Assembly: GCA_023386395.1 (NCBI GenBank)
Contig: JAEWJV010000133.1
Coordinates: 1-16,242, forward strand
Length of the DNA: 16,242 bases
Reading direction: 5' to 3'
Origin: Bacteroidota bacterium
GTDB lineage: Bacteria > Bacteroidota > Bacteroidia > Chitinophagales > Chitinophagaceae
The translations under genes were made by a program, and so were the position numbers. Under the pieces are notes generated by a model. The model was not told the DNA's origin. It made no database searches and saw only the letters and a list, made by a program, of their open reading frames with translations. Shown piece by piece: positions 7,680 to 15,401 of this stretch. The first letter of the stretch is position 1, and every line of letters starts with the position of its first letter.

Positions 7680-8675
7680 TTATTTAATAAGTTCAAGTTT
7701 ATCCAGTTCGGCGGTTATAAAACTTATTTCATCTTTAGTCAACTGTATATTAATGGCGGCTGCATTTTGCACAGCCTGTTTTTCATTTCTTGCACCAACA
7801 AGCGCAATGGTAATACCCGGCTGCTCTATTGTCCAGCGAATAACCAATTGGCCGAGCGTTGCCTTTTTTTCTTCAGCAAGCGGTTTTATTTTTTCAAGGA
7901 ATTCATTGGTGCGTTTAAGATTTTCATCTTTGAAGAAATATAAGCTGGCGCGGTGATCGCCTTCTGCAAAACGATAACCTGGTTGCATTTTACCGGTAGG
8001 CAAGCCGCGCTCAAGCGGGCTGTAAGCAAGAATGGATTTATTATTATCTATGCAATATGGCACCACATCTTTTTCAATATCGCGCTTTACCATGCTGTAA
8101 GGCACCTGGTTCGAAACAAGATTAATGTATTTCCCGGCTTCCTGCATTTGTTCAACATTATAATTGCAAACACCGGCATAACGGACTTTTCCCTGCTCAA
8201 TCAGTTTTGCAACGGCTTCCATTGTTTCCTGTACAGGTGTGGTTACATCAGGCCAGTGAATCTGGTAGAGGTCTATATAATCTGTGCCAAGCCTTTTTAA
8301 GCTGTCTTCACATTCCTTAATAATACTTTCCTTTCCTGAATATTTATAAATATCAATATCTTCTCCATTATTGTTTTTGCTTTTAAAAGCAAACGCACCT
8401 TTCGTCTCATTCCAGCGCATGCCATATTTAGTAAGTATCTGCACCTTATCACGCGGAATACCTTTAATAGCTTCACCGGTTATTTCTTCGCTGGTGCCTT
8501 GCCCATAAATTGGAGCAGTATCAATAGAGGTTACACCTAAATCATAAGCTGCTTTTATTGCTTGTACTGCTTCACTTCTTTCTGTACCACCCCACATCCA
8601 GCCACCTGCAGCCCATGCGCCAAAAGTTATTACGGACAGTTTAAGATCTGAATCGCCTATTTTTCTGTATTCCAT
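7680..8675 (-). CDS. Aldo/keto reductase
   Basis: This is an NAD(P)H-dependent oxidoreductase of the aldo/keto reductase superfamily, cytosolic, with unknown substrate. The catalytic tetrad is complete: D52 and Y57 (SIDTAPIYGQG), K83 (QILTKYG) and H140 (YIDLYQIHWPD). Cofactor-loop residues appear late in the protein (ITIALVGARNEKQAVQNA). The length of 331 aa and the opening MEYRKIGDSDLKLSVITFG are typical of the IolS/YajO-like branch. The region GMRWNETKGAFAFKS around residues 85-99 is characteristic of this subgroup. The gene is probably transcribed alone: a strong terminator separates it from sucD upstream, and it has its own terminator downstream. A TAnnTTTG box lies about 62 nt before the start. 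Confidence 0.92.
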   Translation of the reverse strand: MEYRKIGDSDLKLSVITFGAWAAGGWMWGGTERSEAVQAIKAAYDLGVTSIDTAPIYGQGTSEEITGEAIKGIPRDKVQILTKYGMRWNETKGAFAFKSKNNNGEDIDIYKYSGKESIIKECEDSLKRLGTDYIDLYQIHWPDVTTPVQETMEAVAKLIEQGKVRYAGVCNYNVEQMQEAGKYINLVSNQVPYSMVKRDIEKDVVPYCIDNNKSILAYSPLERGLPTGKMQPGYRFAEGDHRASLYFFKDENLKRTNEFLEKIKPLAEEKKATLGQLVIRWTIEQPGITIALVGARNEKQAVQNAAAINIQLTKDEISFITAELDKLELIK

Positions 8676-8736
8676 ACTGTTTGTTTATTAATGATAAAAT
8701 ACTTTTTGCTATTAGTACACGTAATCACCTCTTATT

Positions 8737-8744
8737 CAAAATTA
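8737..8744 (-). promoter_or_regulatory. Candidate -7 box for the aldo/keto reductase gene
   Basis: The minus strand reads TAATTTTG, matching TAnnTTTG. The nearest upstream TTG is 26 nt away rather than about 19, so the match is partial. Confidence 0.3.
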
Positions 8745-8783
8745 TGCTATTAATAAAAAATTCGCGGCATCAAAGAACTTGGC

Positions 8784-8832
8784 AATAAATAAAAAAGCTG
8801 AATCATAAGCAGGGCTTGCAATTCAGCTTTTT
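8784..8832 (-). terminator. Intrinsic terminator of sucD
   Basis: A perfect 12-bp stem (aaaaagctgaat 8792-8803 with attcagcttttt 8821-8832) contains a small inner aagc/gctt stem. On the minus strand it is followed by ttttttatttatt. It begins about 20 nt past the sucD stop. The A/T-flanked stem could also work in the other direction. Confidence 0.85.
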
Positions 8833-8851
8833 AAAATTATATAGCAATAAA

Positions 8852-9721
8852 TTATTTCAGTACTTCTGCCATTGTTTTACCAATATCAGCAGGGCTTGCC
8901 ACCACATGCACGCCGCATTCGCTTAATATTTTCATTTTAGCAGCAGCCGTATCTTCAGCGCCGCCAATGATAGCGCCTGCATGTCCCATCCTGCGGCCGG
9001 GAGGTGCCGTTTGACCGGCAATAAAACCAACAACCGGTTTCGTACCATTATCTTTTATCCAGCGTGCAGCTTCGGCTTCCATGCCGCCGCCAATTTCACC
9101 AATCATAATAATACCGTCTGTTTCATCATCATTCATGAACAATTCAACGGCCTCTTTGGTAGTAGTACCGATAATAGGATCGCCACCAATACCAATGGCA
9201 GTGCTTATGCCAAGGCCGGCTTTTACAACCTGGTCGGCGGCTTCATACGTTAATGTACCGGATTTTGAAACGATGCCGATGCGGCCTTTCTTAAAAATGA
9301 AACCGGGCATGATACCCACTTTAGCTTCATCTGCCGTAATCACACCGGGGCAATTAGGGCCAATAAGCCTTGACGATTTTCCCTGCAGGTAATTTTTTAC
9401 TTTAATCATATCCTGCACAGGAATACCTTCTGTTATACAAACAACCAGTTCAATGCCTGCTTCTGCACTTTCCATAATGGCATCGGCTGCAAAAGCTGGG
9501 GGTACGAATATAATACTCACGTTAGCGCCGGTAGCTTTTACAGCATCGGCAACGGTATTAAAAACGGGCCTGTCTAAATGTGTGTTGCCACCTTTGCCGG
9601 GTGTAACACCACCAACAACCTGGGTTCCATATTCGATCATCTGGCTGGCATGAAAGCTGCCTTCTGTGCCGGTGAAACCCTGTACAATTACTTTTGAATT
9701 CTTATTCAGCAATACGCTCAT
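8852..9721 (-). CDS. sucD: Succinyl-CoA ligase (ADP-forming) subunit alpha
   Basis: This is the alpha subunit of succinyl-CoA synthetase, which converts succinyl-CoA + ADP/GDP + phosphate to succinate + ATP/GTP in the TCA cycle; it works with the beta subunit SucC. Visible marks are the CoA-binding Rossmann start ([20 protein letters not shown], about 9-28), GGVTPGKGG (37-45), GPNCPGVI (121-128), [12 protein letters not shown] (150-161), [11 protein letters not shown] and the phospho-histidine H247 in [13 protein letters not shown]. Length is 289 aa, as in E. coli SucD. sucC is not adjacent; unlinked sucC and sucD are, to my knowledge, usual in many Bacteroidota. A near-consensus promoter precedes the gene with a leader of only about 15 nt, and a strong terminator follows. 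Confidence 0.98.
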   Translation of the reverse strand: MSVLLNKNSKVIVQGFTGTEGSFHASQMIEYGTQVVGGVTPGKGGNTHLDRPVFNTVADAVKATGANVSIIFVPPAFAADAIMESAEAGIELVVCITEGIPVQDMIKVKNYLQGKSSRLIGPNCPGVITADEAKVGIMPGFIFKKGRIGIVSKSGTLTYEAADQVVKAGLGISTAIGIGGDPIIGTTTKEAVELFMNDDETDGIIMIGEIGGGMEAEAARWIKDNGTKPVVGFIAGQTAPPGRRMGHAGAIIGGAEDTAAAKMKILSECGVHVVASPADIGKTMAEVLK

Positions 9722-9740
9722 GGTAGTTTATTAAAGTTCG

Positions 9741-9770
9741 CAAAAATAACAGTTAGTTTTTATTAGTCAA
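9741..9770 (-). promoter_or_regulatory. Bacteroidota-type promoter of sucD
   Basis: On the minus strand, TTG (9770-9768) is separated by exactly 19 nt from TATTTTTG (9748-9741). This matches the primary sigma consensus TTG-N19-TAnnTTTG. It ends 19 nt before the sucD ATG. It is the best promoter match in the window. Confidence 0.65.
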
Positions 9771-9790
9771 TTATCAATAGTCAATTGTCT
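9762..9790. repeat. Short tagtcaatt direct repeat upstream of sucD
   Basis: The word tagtcaatt occurs twice (about 9764-9772 and 9779-9787) in the 116-nt spacer between sucD and the serine hydrolase gene. The first copy contains the -33 TTG of the sucD promoter on the other strand. It may be a low-complexity intergenic repeat or a regulator site. Confidence 0.35.
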
Positions 9791-9837
9791 ATAGAAAAGT
9801 AAAAATTTACCATTGACTGCGGACTATCACCTCTAGA

Positions 9838-11004
9838 TTATTCATCCAGCTTATCCATCTGCAGTTTACCATTAAAGATGGTTTCCATTTCTTTCGCCTG
9901 GTAAATGTTCCTGTTTTCTTTATTGCCCAAAACAATAATGGTAGCTGTATCCTGCACTAATCTTATAAATGACGTATTGGTACCATGCCATTTACCATTA
10001 TGATAAATAACGGTGTCTTTATTCTTAATAAATAAACGCCAGGCCAGGCCATAATTATGCATAGACCGCACTTCATTGCTCAACGGCGTAAAAGCCATAT
10101 CCAGTGTTGACTTTTTTAAATAAGTATGCTGGTATAAAGATTTGTCCCATGCAAGTAAATCCCGCACTGTACTGTAAACATTCTTATCGCCGTAAGTGCA
10201 ATCATATTGATCCATCGGGAACCCCCTTGAAACAGACCATGTAGGATTATAATTAGCCGTATCTTTTATGGAGAAGATATAAGTATCGTGCATGCCCAGC
10301 GGTTCAAATAAAGTTTTCTTCATGTAATCGGGAAACTTTTGCCCTGTTATTTTTTCCACTATTAAAGCCAGCAAAACAAAGTTGGTATTGCAGTATTGAA
10401 ACCTCCTGTCAGGCAAATTCTGAATACGCGGTTTATGTACAATCATCGCGTTCAGCACATCTTCGTTCGTCATTTCTTTATGCCTGTCCCAAATGCTATC
10501 CATAAAATATAAATAGTTGGGCAGGCCGCTGCGATGGCTTAATAAATTTCTTATTGTGATGCCTTTATAAGGCAGTTGCGGAAAATATTTTTGCAGTGTG
10601 TCTTCGAGTGAAAGTTTCCCATCTTCCCACAATTTCAAAACAGCCATGCCTGTAAATGTTTTGGAAGTGGAAGCGATATGAAAAGGCGTATGCGGCGTAA
10701 GAGAATCTTTGGTGATAAAATTTCCATATCCCCGATATTGTTCAAATAAAACCTGCCCGTTCTTGGCAACAAGTATAGCGCCGTTAAATCCTGTTCTTAC
10801 CAGCCTCTTTTCATAAAACTCATCAATGGCATTGGTGTACGCCGCAGCTTGTGCGGCGCTTAAACCCGTAAACTTAAAATCTGTTGTAAGGCCAACCGTA
10901 TCTTTTTTCCCGGCATTGCTTTTGGCGGTGCCGGATGAACATCTTATAAAAACAAAACAAAAAACTAAAACAAAAAAAAGGGCTAAAATTCGTGTGTGCT
11001 GCAT
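9838..11004 (-). CDS. Beta-lactamase-fold serine hydrolase (class C / penicillin-binding-protein-like)
   Basis: This is an exported serine hydrolase of the beta-lactamase (Pfam PF00144) family, which includes DD-peptidases, esterases and class C beta-lactamases; the substrate cannot be told from sequence. The active-site motifs are in order: S112-T-S-K115 (SxxK), Y204-C-N206 (YxN) and H335-N-G337 (the KTG-like position), followed by WHG. Conserved TIRNLLSHRSGLPNY (about 150-164) is typical. The N-terminus has a long hydrophobic segment ending IRCSSG. Cys22 could be a lipobox cysteine, but Arg at -1 is atypical, so a lipoprotein or membrane-anchored form is uncertain. The length of 388 aa is normal. 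It is oriented with sucD but separated by 116 nt that hold the sucD promoter, so it need not be co-transcribed. Antibiotic resistance should not be assumed. Confidence 0.9.
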   Translation of the reverse strand: MQHTRILALFFVLVFCFVFIRCSSGTAKSNAGKKDTVGLTTDFKFTGLSAAQAAAYTNAIDEFYEKRLVRTGFNGAILVAKNGQVLFEQYRGYGNFITKDSLTPHTPFHIASTSKTFTGMAVLKLWEDGKLSLEDTLQKYFPQLPYKGITIRNLLSHRSGLPNYLYFMDSIWDRHKEMTNEDVLNAMIVHKPRIQNLPDRRFQYCNTNFVLLALIVEKITGQKFPDYMKKTLFEPLGMHDTYIFSIKDTANYNPTWSVSRGFPMDQYDCTYGDKNVYSTVRDLLAWDKSLYQHTYLKKSTLDMAFTPLSNEVRSMHNYGLAWRLFIKNKDTVIYHNGKWHGTNTSFIRLVQDTATIIVLGNKENRNIYQAKEMETIFNGKLQMDKLDE

Positions 11005-11104
11005 GAATCGGCTACTTTATTGTAATACTTTGTTCGCGGTAAATGTAATGCGATAGTGTATAAAATTTCATTTCAATTTTTTTTACAACAATATCTTTAC
11101 ACTT

Positions 11105-12271
11105 ATGGTAATTATTTTATTTGACACAAATGCAAAGCAAAATTTATACCCACTTACACAAACAAAAGCTGTAGCCGATATACGCTATGGTATTTTTTCC
11201 ATTAAAGAACGCTGGGAAACTATAAGCGGCCTGCCGGTTTTTATACAGGCTGAAGATTATCTCGCAGGCTTATACGAAGCTCCGCCTGATGATGAATATC
11301 TATATATAGATGCTTCGCTGAAAGATGAAGATAATTTGCGCTCACAAATTCTTTCTCTTCAACCTGATGAGGTTTTAAAGGATGATAACGGCATCATTGC
11401 ATGCAGGACAAATTCTTTAATTGATAATGATATTTTCAATAAGCCCGAAAAATATTTTACAAATTTTATAGAAGTTGAAAATGTTATACGGTTGCAATAT
11501 CCATGGCAGTTATTTTTATGGAATGATGAGCAACTGCGTAAAGATTTTTTATTGCTCTTCGCCCGGAGTATGAGCCAGCCTTTGCCCGAAACTATTATAA
11601 CAAACCAACCTGAAAATATTATTATTGAAGAAGGTGCTGTAGTTGAACATTGCATTATCAATGCTTCAACAGGCCCTGTTTATATTGGTAAAAATGCAAC
11701 AATAATGGAAGGCGCCATGCTGCGTGGCCCCATTGCCGTTTGTGAATGTGCCACTGTAAAAATGGGCGCCAAAATTTATGGTGCTTCCACTGTCGGTCCA
11801 TATTGCGTTGCCGGCGGTGAAGTAAAGAACAGCATACTGCAATCACACAGCAATAAAGCGCACGATGGTTACCTGGGCGATTCTGTTATCGGCAGTTGGT
11901 GCAACCTTGGCGCCGGCACCAGTAACAGTAACATTAAGAATACAGCAGGACTTGTGAACATATTTCATGAAGCTTATGGCATGAATATAAATGCAGGCAG
12001 GAAGTTCGGTGTAGTTATGGGTGATTATTCACGCACTGCTATTAATACAGCGCTTAATACAGGCACAATCATTGGTACCTGCTGCAATGTTTTCGGAGAA
12101 GGATTGATACCAAGAATTGTTGAAGACTTTACATGGGGCACACAGCAATCATCCAATTATAAATTTGAGAAAGCCGTTGAGCACATCAATAACTGGAAAG
12201 AATTAAAAGGCGAAAAATTATCTTCTGCCGAAATATCTGCGCTAAAGTATATTTTTGACCGCCGTTTTTAA
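11105..12271 (+). CDS. GlmU-family sugar-1-phosphate nucleotidylyl/acetyltransferase homologue (Bacteroidota type)
   Basis: This is a cytosolic two-domain protein of the type that stands in for GlmU in Bacteroidota; it likely makes UDP-GlcNAc or a related nucleotide sugar for peptidoglycan and surface glycans (inference). The N-terminal domain (1 to about 160) is a divergent nucleotidyltransferase with NLYPLTQTKAVADIRYGI, and lacks the classical GxGTRM loop. The C-terminal half (about 169-335) is a left-handed beta-helix of hexapeptide repeats (VYIGKNATIMEGAMLRGPI and others). It contains AHDGYLGDSVIG and NLGAGTSNSNIKN, the counterpart of the GlmU acetyltransferase site. Length is 388 aa. The start follows TATCTTTA at 11092-11099, a near -7 box that would give almost no leader. 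It diverges from the serine hydrolase gene; tpiA and a flippase gene follow in the same direction. Confidence 0.88.
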   Translation: MVIILFDTNAKQNLYPLTQTKAVADIRYGIFSIKERWETISGLPVFIQAEDYLAGLYEAPPDDEYLYIDASLKDEDNLRSQILSLQPDEVLKDDNGIIACRTNSLIDNDIFNKPEKYFTNFIEVENVIRLQYPWQLFLWNDEQLRKDFLLLFARSMSQPLPETIITNQPENIIIEEGAVVEHCIINASTGPVYIGKNATIMEGAMLRGPIAVCECATVKMGAKIYGASTVGPYCVAGGEVKNSILQSHSNKAHDGYLGDSVIGSWCNLGAGTSNSNIKNTAGLVNIFHEAYGMNINAGRKFGVVMGDYSRTAINTALNTGTIIGTCCNVFGEGLIPRIVEDFTWGTQQSSNYKFEKAVEHINNWKELKGEKLSSAEISALKYIFDRRF

Positions 12272-12463
12272 ATGGAGCAAGCGTGAGCTTATATAGCGCA
12301 CAGAGATGAGGAACCATAGAGAAGCGAATACAGCTCGGTTAACGCTACGTTCTTTGTGCGACAAAATTTATGGCTCACCACTCTGCGAAATCTCCGGGCT
12401 TCGCAGGAACTATGCATGAAGTCTCTGACTTCTTATAATATCACAAATAAATTAAACCATATA
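12272..12463 (+). other. Structured 192-nt spacer before tpiA, possible RNA leader or intergenic repeat
   Basis: No convincing gene is present. Three successive hairpins can form: a 10-bp stem (12297-12306 with 12351-12360, one G-T pair), ctgcgaa (12383-12389) with ttcgcag (12400-12406), and gaagtc (12418-12423) with gacttc (12427-12432) around a 3-nt loop. No long T run follows, so it is not an obvious terminator. It could be the tpiA leader, a small RNA, or a copy of a dispersed repeat. Confidence 0.4.
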
Positions 12464-13225
12464 ATGAGAAAGCAAATTGCCGCTGCAAACTGGAAAATGA
12501 ACCTTACAGCTGACAAAGCCGAAACTTTACTAAATGATATTGTTGCCGCCAACGTGCAATTGGGGCCAGACCAATTAGCCGTTTTTGCCGTGCCTGCCCC
12601 CTACCTGCAACTGGCGCAAAAAGCCATTGCCGGGAAAGAAAATTATTTTATTGCCGCACAAAATTGTTACAGCAAAAAATCGGGTGCATATACCGGCGAA
12701 GTTTCTGTGGAAATGTTGCAATCGCTCGGCATACAATACGTAGTGCTTGGCCACTCTGAGCGCCGTGAATATTTCATGGAGAGTAACCAGTTCCTGGCAG
12801 AAAAATTAAACATCGCTTTAGAATATAATATCACGCCTGTCTTTTGCTGCGGTGAACCTTTAAGCATTCGTGATGCCGGCACACAAAACGAATTTGTGGC
12901 CACGCAACTGGAAGAATCTTTATTTCATTTTTCAAACGATGATATTCAAAAGATCGTTATTGCTTACGAGCCAATATGGGCAATTGGTACAGGCAAAACG
13001 GCTACCAGCGCACAGGCGCAGGAAATGCATGCGCACCTGCGTAAAGTTTTAACCGGTAAGTTTGGAAAAGAAGTGGCCGGTAACATCAGCATTTTATATG
13101 GCGGCAGCGTAAAGGCAAGTAATGCTGAAGAGATTTTTTCACAGCCTGATGTTGACGGTGGTTTGGTGGGCGGCGCATCGCTTATTGCCGGTGAGTTTGT
13201 TGCCATCATACAAAGCCTGAAATAA
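12464..13225 (+). CDS. tpiA: Triosephosphate isomerase
   Basis: This is the glycolytic enzyme interconverting dihydroxyacetone phosphate and glyceraldehyde 3-phosphate; a cytosolic TIM barrel. All key residues are present: N9 and K11 (ANWKMN), catalytic H97 (VVLGHSERR), catalytic base E169 (AYEPIWAIGTG, which continues into mobile loop 6), and the phosphate-binding ILYGGSVK and GGLVGGASL. The ATG at 12464 gives 253 aa and places ANWKMN at the normal position. An in-frame GTG at 12356 would add 36 residues with no counterpart in the family, encoded by hairpin-forming DNA, so it is rejected. The flippase gene begins 10 nt after the stop, which suggests co-transcription. Confidence 0.97.
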   Translation: MRKQIAAANWKMNLTADKAETLLNDIVAANVQLGPDQLAVFAVPAPYLQLAQKAIAGKENYFIAAQNCYSKKSGAYTGEVSVEMLQSLGIQYVVLGHSERREYFMESNQFLAEKLNIALEYNITPVFCCGEPLSIRDAGTQNEFVATQLEESLFHFSNDDIQKIVIAYEPIWAIGTGKTATSAQAQEMHAHLRKVLTGKFGKEVAGNISILYGGSVKASNAEEIFSQPDVDGGLVGGASLIAGEFVAIIQSLK

Positions 13226-13235
13226 TATTAACCCA

Positions 13236-14549
13236 ATGGGTTTAAAAAAACTATTAACGCAGGGCATCATCTGGCGCAGCTTTTATTTTTTTTCAGTACT
13301 GCTCGTAAATGTTTTTTTATCCCGTTATCTAAGGGCCGGCGCCACAGGCAGCCTTTATTTTATTTCCATCATTTTTTCTTTCATGCAGGTAGTGCTAAGC
13401 CTCGGTGGCGAATCGGGCTTAACCTATTTTGCATCGGGTAATAAAATAGAGCGCAATAAACTGCTTACCGTTGCGGCAGCATGGAGCATTGCCGCTGGCG
13501 CAATTATGTCGCTGCTTGTTTATCTCTATTTTTTAATTGACCATTCAGCCACGGCTGCAGAAATAACCTGGTATTGTTTGTATGGATTTGTGTTTGTATC
13601 CGGCATGTCGCTGGCCAACTATGGCGCTGTTATTTATTACACAAAAGAAAATTATTACCTGCCCAATATTTTATTAACGCTTGTAAACATCTTGTATGTA
13701 TTCCTTATCCCCGGTAAAGAATCCATACCGGATGAAAGCCAGGCGCAATGGATAACATTTTTATATTTCGCAACTTATTTTGCCGGCGGCCTGCTGGTGT
13801 TTGCATCTTATGCCATCCTGTACAGGAAAGAAGGCAGGCCCGGTTTTCCCAAAGGCAGTTTATTCAGGCAACTGCTTGCATATTCATTCACGGCGCTTGG
13901 CGCCAATGCCATTTTCTTTTTGGTGTACAGGGTTGATTATGTTTTTGTAAAGTACAGCCCTGTTTGCACACCCGAAGACCTGGGCAATTACATACAGGTT
14001 TCTAAGATCGGGCAGCTCATGCTTATCATTCCGCAGATAATTGCCGTGGTTGTTTTTCCCACAACGGCAAGTGGCACAGATGATAATAAACTGAACAACG
14101 CCCTTATGGCAATGTCAAGAATTTTTTCACAGTTGTTCCTGCTGGTGTTTATTGGCGTTGGCATATTGGGCAAACAGTTTTTCACCATTGTATTTGGCGA
14201 AAGCTTTAATAAAATGCAGTTGCCCATGCTTATTTTAATTCCCGGCATTTTTTCGCTGAGCGTGGTAACCTTATTATCGGCCTATTTTGCGGGGAAGGGA
14301 AAAGTAAGGATAAACCTTTACGCAGCCATTGCCGGTTTAATTATAACCATAATTGGCGATTTTATTTTTGTACCGGCGTATGGAATAATTGCCGCCGCCA
14401 TTGTAAGCACCATAAGCTATGCGGTAAACGCAGCTTTTATAATGTGGTTTTATTACCGCGGTCATCCTTTGCATTTTTCAGCATTTTTTAAATGGAGAAG
14501 ATCGGATTATGACTGGTTGTTTTCTATGCTGAAAGCGATGAAGGGTTAA
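13236..14549 (+). CDS. Oligosaccharide flippase family protein (Wzx-like, MOP superfamily)
   Basis: This is an integral inner-membrane protein of the polysaccharide-export branch of the MOP superfamily, expected to flip lipid-linked sugars across the membrane; the substrate is unknown. It has about 12 hydrophobic segments, roughly at residues 12-30, 38-60, 78-102, 111-135, 143-157, 168-193, 212-231, 262-280, 291-312, 325-350, 360-380 and 385-405. Family-like features are the basic opening MGLKKLLTQGIIWRSFYFF, a conserved SRYLRAGATGSLYF after the first helix, and FGESFNKMQLPMLIL in the C-terminal half. The length of 437 aa is typical. It is translated 10 nt downstream of tpiA. No glycosyltransferase genes surround it, so it is not part of an obvious O-antigen or capsule cluster. 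Confidence 0.85.
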   Translation: MGLKKLLTQGIIWRSFYFFSVLLVNVFLSRYLRAGATGSLYFISIIFSFMQVVLSLGGESGLTYFASGNKIERNKLLTVAAAWSIAAGAIMSLLVYLYFLIDHSATAAEITWYCLYGFVFVSGMSLANYGAVIYYTKENYYLPNILLTLVNILYVFLIPGKESIPDESQAQWITFLYFATYFAGGLLVFASYAILYRKEGRPGFPKGSLFRQLLAYSFTALGANAIFFLVYRVDYVFVKYSPVCTPEDLGNYIQVSKIGQLMLIIPQIIAVVVFPTTASGTDDNKLNNALMAMSRIFSQLFLLVFIGVGILGKQFFTIVFGESFNKMQLPMLILIPGIFSLSVVTLLSAYFAGKGKVRINLYAAIAGLIITIIGDFIFVPAYGIIAAAIVSTISYAVNAAFIMWFYYRGHPLHFSAFFKWRRSDYDWLFSMLKAMKG

Positions 14550-14617
14550 CCTGCAGGGGATTTCTTTAGACGCACGTTTTTACACGGAAGAAAAGTTACA
14601 AACTTTAATATAGATGT

Positions 14618-14638
14618 GGCGAGGTTGCAAACTTCGCC
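14618..14638. repeat. Near-perfect palindrome after the flippase gene
   Basis: ggcgaggtt (14618-14626) pairs with aacttcgcc (14630-14638), with one G-T pair and a 3-nt loop. A related word, gttacaaactt, occurs about 30 nt upstream (gttgcaaactt in the palindrome). It has no T tract and looks like a REP-type element rather than a terminator. Confidence 0.5.
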
Positions 14639-14657
14639 GGGCTGGGTTTGTATGATA

Positions 14658-14769
14658 GCGCAAGTATGCAGGGTTGGTTTGTGTATTGGGTACTTGTGCG
14701 GATTTGCTTTGTTTTAAGTTGCAGGGCACAAGTACGCTATGCTGCAAAAGCTAAGCGGCATACTTGCGC
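14658..14769. repeat. Four-copy palindromic repeat cluster (GCRCAAGTAYGC)
   Basis: Copies lie at 14658-14669 (gcgcaagtatgc), 14690-14699 (gtacttgtgc, reverse orientation), 14726-14737 (gcacaagtacgc) and 14758-14769 (gcatacttgcgc, reverse). Copies 1 and 4 are exact reverse complements over 12 bp, and copies 2 and 3 over 10 bp. They can therefore nest, or fold as two tandem hairpins. The cluster fills the spacer between the convergent flippase gene and the small minus-strand gene. No RAYT-type transposase gene is nearby. Confidence 0.65.
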
Positions 14770-14778
14770 CAGATGGGG

Positions 14779-15375
14779 TCAAGCAGGCTCTTTATTTAAT
14801 AAAGCTTTCCAAACTGTCGCTTTATAATTTTCTTTGCTAATTTGTTGGCTATAATGCATTACTTTCTTAATTCTGTATTTCTGTCCAAAATGTTTATTGA
14901 GAATGTCGAAAGTTATATTTCCGAAGGCAATTATTAATGGGTCAGAACATTTTAAGTCTGCGATTTCTTGTTCAAATAAGTTTACGTTCATTAATTCAAA
15001 TTCTTTGTTGTCTCTAAGATACTGCAAAACGTTTCCAGAAATCTTCTCTTCAAAGTCTTTGATAATGTCAGTCATATATGCACCATAAAATTCTGTATCA
15101 CGAAACGCATATCGAATTTTATAATCTTGTCCTTGAGGTCTTTTGTCGTGAAAATTTACAAATGCTTTTTTTTCAATGGTTCTTGAGAAATTTAGTCCAA
15201 CCATAATAACATTTGGATTTAGTATCTTGAGTAAGTTGGGGTTTTTGTCCAAATTAAAAATGCTCAGGGCGCCAATATTTGATTTGGGTCTTATGTCTTC
15301 ATTTGTCCAAATTGCCCAGCTTGCAAATTCTCCATATTTATCTTGAATTTCTATATAATGCTCTTTTGTTATCAT
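14779..15375 (-). CDS. Small protein with uracil-DNA-glycosylase-like sequence features
   Basis: This 198-aa soluble protein is not one I can name. Its layout suggests the uracil-DNA-glycosylase (UDG-like) fold: a hydrophobic strand ending in VIMVGLNFS (56-64, compare the GLNPG loop), then NFHD (74-77), YGAYMTDIIK (97-106), PLIIAFGNITFDIL (146-159, a second Rossmann-like strand with AFGN) and MHYSQQ (173-178, in the place of the HPS loop). No family active-site residue can be assigned with confidence, so enzyme activity is open. The ATG at 15375 is the natural start, and the stop TGA at 14779 lies 10 nt from the palindromic cluster. By eye the gene is more AT-rich and uses different codons than the housekeeping genes to its left, and it sits between inverted repeats, which fits horizontal gain. 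Confidence 0.7.
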   Translation of the reverse strand: MITKEHYIEIQDKYGEFASWAIWTNEDIRPKSNIGALSIFNLDKNPNLLKILNPNVIMVGLNFSRTIEKKAFVNFHDKRPQGQDYKIRYAFRDTEFYGAYMTDIIKDFEEKISGNVLQYLRDNKEFELMNVNLFEQEIADLKCSDPLIIAFGNITFDILNKHFGQKYRIKKVMHYSQQISKENYKATVWKALLNKEPA

Positions 15376-15401
15376 GTGGATTTATTGCACCTTACGTTAA
15401 A

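Noticed and set aside
9838..11004. Serine hydrolase as an antibiotic-resistance beta-lactamase
   Set aside because: SxxK, YxN and HNG motifs define the whole fold family; sequence features specific to AmpC enzymes were not seen.
12356..12463. 36-residue N-terminal extension of triosephosphate isomerase from an in-frame GTG
   Set aside because: The family begins with the residues just before ANWKMN. The extension is encoded by hairpin-forming spacer and has no family counterpart.
14550..14778. CRISPR-like array in the repeat cluster
   Set aside because: The repeats alternate in orientation, have unequal spacing and are only 10-12 bp long; no cas genes are present.
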